A stretch of 64,000 nt of DNA from positions 914,001 to 978,000 of the forward strand of contig JAUJYZ010001376.1 of NCBI GenBank assembly GCA_033675265.1, in the 5' to 3' direction. Source of the stretch: Actinostola sp. cb2023. Lineage: Eukaryota > Cnidaria > Anthozoa > Actiniaria > Actinostolidae. Position 1 is the first letter of the stretch. Every line of letters begins with the position of its first letter. A model generated the notes under the pieces. That model was given only the letters and a program-made list of their open reading frames with translations. It made no database searches and was not told where the DNA came from. The position numbers and the translations under genes were made by a program. This document shows, piece after piece, positions 59,923 through 64,000 of the stretch.

Positions 59923-60040
59923 GTATTACAAACCAGCAATTTTGTCCATATGGTCTGTGAATTTCAACTGGTTTCTCTGTGTATAGTTAGTTGTTCCTTA
60001 GAATGACATAACTGAGAGACAGCAGCTACAATTCAAGCTA

Positions 60041-60490
60041 CAGTAAAAACCCGCATATAAGAAACTGCAGATTAAGAACCTCCAGGCTGAAATTTAGCCA
60101 ATTAAGCACCCAATATATAAGAACCAGTTCAGCCTGACAAATGAAGCAGGTTCTTACATGTATATGTGAAAAATGACTAAAGCTCAGATTCTGAACACAC
60201 AAGTATAGTCGGTGCTGAACATGCAGAAATATTATATTTACTATACATTTGGGTTGTTAATGTTTAGTGTGAATAAATAGACCTTTCAGGGTCAATAGTT
60301 CACTAATTAAAACAAATTGTAAGGAAATACACCATGATACTGTATCAGGAACAATTGTTTTTTCCCCCCCCTGTAAATAAGAACCTGTTAAGAACCTACG
60401 CATCCTGATTTCTCACTAGACACCCAATATATAAGAACCATTTCAGCCTGACTTGGAAAAATAGGGGTTCTTTTATGCGGGTTTTTACTG
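60041..60490. mobile_element. 450-bp pogo/Tc1-like MITE
   Basis: Ends CAGTAAAAACCCGCATATAA and its near complement (TTATGCGGGTTTTTACTG), with TA duplications at 60039-60040 and 60491-60492. The subterminal motif CACCCAATATATAAGAACC is repeated twice in direct orientation inside. Confidence 0.85.
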
Positions 60491-60929
60491 TATTCCCCAC
60501 TACTAAGTCATTTGCTTGGATTACTCCTCTTAGTTTTGTTTCAGTTTCATCTCTTTTTAAAGGGAGAAAAATATTGCACATTAAAAATCCAAATTGAACT
60601 CTAAATAAGGGAAGAATATGCCTTGGGATAAAGTTCATCTAAGAGTAATGTGTATATTAAATTCAATACACTGCATTGTAGCAGTGTCTAGCATTAACTT
60701 GGTAAATGTGTTTTCAGTTCTAGAACTTGTTTGTACACATAAAATAATAAAGTTTGTTCCCAAAATGGTCGTGATATTTATACGTCGTACAATTTTATTT
60801 AGTACAAAATGTGTTACAGATATTACAAAGTTGATAAAAAAGAAATTAAACTGACATTTAGGTACATACATACATACATCGTTTATTGTACCTCCCATCC
60901 ACAAGCCATCTACAATCTCAAGTATGTTA

Positions 60930-61588
60930 AGGCCTGGTTCAAGCAGCCCAAAAACGAGAAAAAAATGTAAAAAATTATAATGTCACTTCCTTTTTACCAA
61001 ATATTACGAAACTTAGCACAGCCATAGAGTTCGACATCCTTAATTGATTGAAGTCAACAAAATACCAAAAAAGCTGAACACGTGATTAACCACGTGACAA
61101 CAGTCTTTGAAAATTTACTTTAAAATGCGGTCGCGGTTTTAAGAACAGTATAAAAACAAACAATTGCATATGTTGTCAATGCTAGTGCTCTACACAACTG
61201 CGTTTGGAAAACTTGTATCTGATTTCTCTTAAGAGAGATATTTACGAAAATAGGTCACGTGACCATTTAGCCAGAATACGTTTTCTCAATTTTCTCGATA
61301 ACTAAAATTATGGGACAGGTTTTCCAAACGCTATCTTTTTTCATTAGTTGTCCTTAATGTTGTAGCATAAAAACTATTTCAGCATATCTTAAACTCGCGA
61401 CCGCATATTTAAAAAACGAAATTTCACATGCCCAGGTCACGTGACCACTTGACGTCAGTATTTTTAGGACTAAATCATCAAACATCTTGAATATAATCTT
61501 ATGCCTAAATATCAATGCCATAGAAATGAATCGTGGGGAATACTAAAAATAAACGTGATTTTGAGTGATGGCTTCATGAACCAGGCCT
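60930..61588. mobile_element. 659-bp foldback element
   Basis: Ends AGGCCTGGTTCAAGCAG and near complement, with inner inverted blocks ATGCGGTCGCGGTTTTAAG and CTCGCGACCGCAT. It contains several CACGTGA motifs. No frame was recognised. Confidence 0.75.
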
Positions 61589-61678
61589 ATTTTAGAGTGA
61601 TTCCAATAAACCTGGGCACTACTAATTATTAGCTGTCAGTGTTTATTAGATACAAAGAAACTAAAAAGAGCGAGTGTC

Positions 61679-61912
61679 TAGGTGCGTTCGATTGACCTTA
61701 TTCCAGAATAGGTCAATAGACGAAACAACATCCCTAAATCGCTGTCCACACGCAGCTACTGCCCACTGTAAAATGAAACGATTCATTGTTGTATCATAAT
61801 AAAGTTATAATTACAAGGAACATGGTTTGGAATTTTAAATGTGCTAAAATAAAAGCATCCAAGTGTTTATTCCGTGTATTCCTATTCTGGAATAGGGTCA
61901 ACGCACCCTAAT
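61679..61912. mobile_element. 234-bp MITE
   Basis: Inverted ends TAGGTGCGTTCGATTGACC and GGGTCAACGCACCCTA, with TTATTCCAGAATAGG inner arms. Confidence 0.8.
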
Positions 61913-62261
61913 AGTGTATATTGGTATAGTTCTATTAGATTTTATTTTGTTTTTTTTAGATTTTAGATTTTTTTAGATTTTATTTAACGGGTTAAATTAA
62001 ACCATTCTAACCATACGGCTAACCTAGATAGATAGCTAAACTAGTACGTTTACAGTTGGTAAATAATACATATCCATACCCTGCAATCTCTCAAGGTATA
62101 AACTCACCTTATCGCAGATCGTAATGTTCGCAGGCGTAACGAGATTGCTCCATCAAGGTGTTTCCATGGAAACAGCATTTACACGGAACGCACAGGTGTG
62201 TGACCATCCCTAATTGTTTAACAAAGTTCAAATAAGCTATTGTAAGCTTAAAAACACGTCG

Positions 62262-62331
62262 ATCCGGTTAGCTCAGTTGGTAGAGCATCAGACTTCGGTC
62301 TGGAGGTCCGTGGTTCGATACTCAGTGAGGT
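62262..62331 (+). tRNA. tRNA-like sequence, probably a tRNA pseudogene or SINE head
   Basis: A clear box A (TTAGCTCAGTTGGTAGAGC) and box B (GGTTCGATAC) are present with tRNA spacing. The anticodon arm CAGA-CTTCGG-TCTG has a 6-nt rather than 7-nt loop, so the UCG (Arg-like) anticodon reading is uncertain. The T stem and acceptor stem do not pair well. I think it is not a functional tRNA. Confidence 0.5.
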
Positions 62332-62395
62332 TGATGATCGGATTTATTGTAGTGAATCAATGCATGTAAATTACTGTAATTGTAATCAACGTAAT

Positions 62396-62775
62396 GTTCA
62401 ATCCCCGAAATGTTCAAAGCCCGAAATGTTCAACCACACAATGTTCAAACCCACAATGTTCAAACCTACAATGTTCAAACCCACAATGTTCAAACCCACA
62501 ATGTTCAATCCCGCAATGTTCAAGCCCACAATGTTCAATCCCGCAATGTTCAAGCCTCTCGATGGTCAATCCCGCAATGTTCAAGACTCGCAATGGTCAA
62601 TCCCGCAATGTTCAAGCCTCTCGATGGTCAATCCCGCAATGTTCAAGCCTCGCAATGTTCAAGCGTCTGAATGGTCAATCCCGCAATGTTCAAGCCTCGC
62701 AATGGTCAAGCAACGAAATGTTCAATCCCGCAATGTTCAAGCCTCGCAATGGTCAATCCCGCAATGTTCAAGTAT
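62396..62775. repeat. 15/16-bp minisatellite (AATGTTCAA)
   Basis: About 25 short units such as CACAATGTTCAAACC, CCCGCAATGTTCAAG and CTCGCAATGGTCAA follow each other directly after the tRNA-like sequence. Open frames through it are artefacts. Confidence 0.93.
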
Positions 62776-63242
62776 ATGTCGAGTGTAATTGCATAGGTTG
62801 AGAAATGTATTTGCGAAAAGTGACTCCGATAACATACAATCCGTAATTAGATACGTAATTAGAAAATTAAATACGTAATTAGAAAATTAATACACCCCCA
62901 TAATTAGAACAGAAATTAGAGGGAAATGAAATAACCAAAAATAATCGTACCCTCCGCCCTAATTAACTGAATGAATATGATGCATAAAAGCAGAAGCGCA
63001 AGGACTGATGGTAAGTAGGTCGTGTTATAAACCTTGTGAGGAAATACATAGTAATTAGACTTCTTTCTGTCTGATAGGGTGCTATAATTGAAGAAGATGA
63101 AATACGACCAGTTATTAGAATTAATACATGATATAAATGTTGTATAGTAGAACCGATCATCGACTCGAGAGTTGAAGTATCACTGGAAGCGGATCGAATT
63201 TTTTTCATTTTTATTTTGTTCATCATTTAGTGTAGTTCATTG
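62776..63242. other. AT-rich spacer with TACGTAATTAGA repeats
   Basis: Several direct TACGTAATTAGA-like motifs occur at 62830-62895. I recognise nothing else. Confidence 0.5.
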
Positions 63243-64000
63243 AATACTGATATAATTGGACAGACTGCTGTCCGTTCTGTATGGTCGTTCATTGAAATAT
63301 AATGGGACAGACTGCTGTCCATTCAGTATGGTTGTTGATTGAATATAATGTGACGGACTGCTGTCCATTCAGTATGGTCGTTCATTGAATATATAATTGG
63401 ACAGACTGCTGTCCATTCAGTATGATCGTTCATTGATATAATGGGATAGACTGCTGTCCATTCAGTATGGTCGTTCATTGATATAATTATGGGACAGACT
63501 GCTGTCCATTCAGTATGGTCGTTCATTGAATATATAATGGGACAGACTGCTGTCCATTCAGTATGGTCGTTCATTGATATAATGGGACAGACTGCTGCTG
63601 TCCATATCATGGATATGGTCGTTCATTGAATATATAATGGGACAGACTGCTGTCCATTCAGTATGGTCGTTCATTGATATAATGGGACAGAATGCTGTCC
63701 ATTCAGTATGGTCGTTCATTGATATAATGGGACAGACTGCTGTCCATTCAGTCATATGGTCGTTCATTGATATAATGGGACAGACTGCTGTCCATTCAGT
63801 ATGGTCGTTCATTGATATAATGGGATGGGACAGACTGCTGTCCATTCAGTATGGTCGTTCATTGATATAATGGGACAGACTGCTGTCCATTCAGTATGGT
63901 CGTTCATTTTGATATAATGGGACAGAATGCTGTCCATTCAGTATGGTCGTTCATTGAATAATTGGACAGACTGCTGTCAGACTGCTGTTCAGTATGGTAT
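63243..64000. repeat. 45-bp minisatellite with an internal hairpin, runs off the window
   Basis: About 16 units contain GGGACAGACTGCTGTCCATT, then CAGTATGGTCGTTCATTG and ATATAAT. Each holds a GGACAG-ACTG-CTGTCC stem-loop. Unit length varies by small insertions in the ATATAAT part. The array continues beyond base 64000. Confidence 0.95.

Noticed and set aside
62360..62801. Overlapping 86-142 codon frames after the tRNA-like sequence
   Set aside because: Three frames are open at once through a short-unit minisatellite; compositional artefact.

Overview
The window is nuclear DNA of an animal. Six genes are split by GT-AG introns (two use GC-AG), the proteins are animal-type (OSBP, a Rab GTPase, a TMEM45-family protein, serine dehydratase, PHF12/Pf1, flotillin-2), and polyadenylation signals follow some of them. 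The AT-rich background and the very high density of short inverted-repeat DNA transposons suggest a marine invertebrate, possibly an early-branching one such as a sponge or cnidarian. That placement is inference; no sequence comparison was possible.

Layout. 1-2740 is a 41-bp minisatellite. 2947-6617 (+) holds the last five exons of an OSBP1/2-type oxysterol-binding protein whose 5' part lies outside the window. 10736-12558 (-) is a two-exon Rab-like GTPase. 14371-15285 (-) is a single-exon TMEM45 gene. 17167-20187 (-) is an eight-exon L-serine/threonine dehydratase. 21496-45207 (+) is a 16-exon PHF12 gene, head-to-head with the dehydratase. 48756-58580 (+) is a complete ten-exon flotillin-2. 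From 58581 to the end I see only mobile elements, a tRNA-like sequence and two minisatellites. I worked out the exon structures by hand from splice sites, reading frame and remembered family sequence; phases agree throughout except at one point in PHF12 exon 11.

Repeats dominate. Large tandem arrays sit in PHF12 introns 4, 9, 10 and 13 (50-bp, about 34-bp, 68-bp and 15-bp units; the last is about 9.7 kb) and in flotillin-2 introns 6 and 8. The two flotillin-2 arrays are built from units that contain the exon end and 5' splice site of the exon directly upstream, so each real donor is followed by a dozen to about thirty copies of itself. PHF12 exon 10 shows what could be an early stage: a two-copy 160-bp duplication across its donor. 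This is the most unusual pattern in the window. More than 20 foldback (terminal-inverted-repeat) elements lie between and inside the genes, several with visible target-site duplications, nested insertions or a second copy in the window, and one with a remnant transposase helix-turn-helix.

The six genes are unrelated housekeeping or regulatory loci (lipid transfer, vesicle traffic, a membrane protein, amino-acid catabolism, chromatin repression, membrane microdomains). Nothing suggests a functional cluster.
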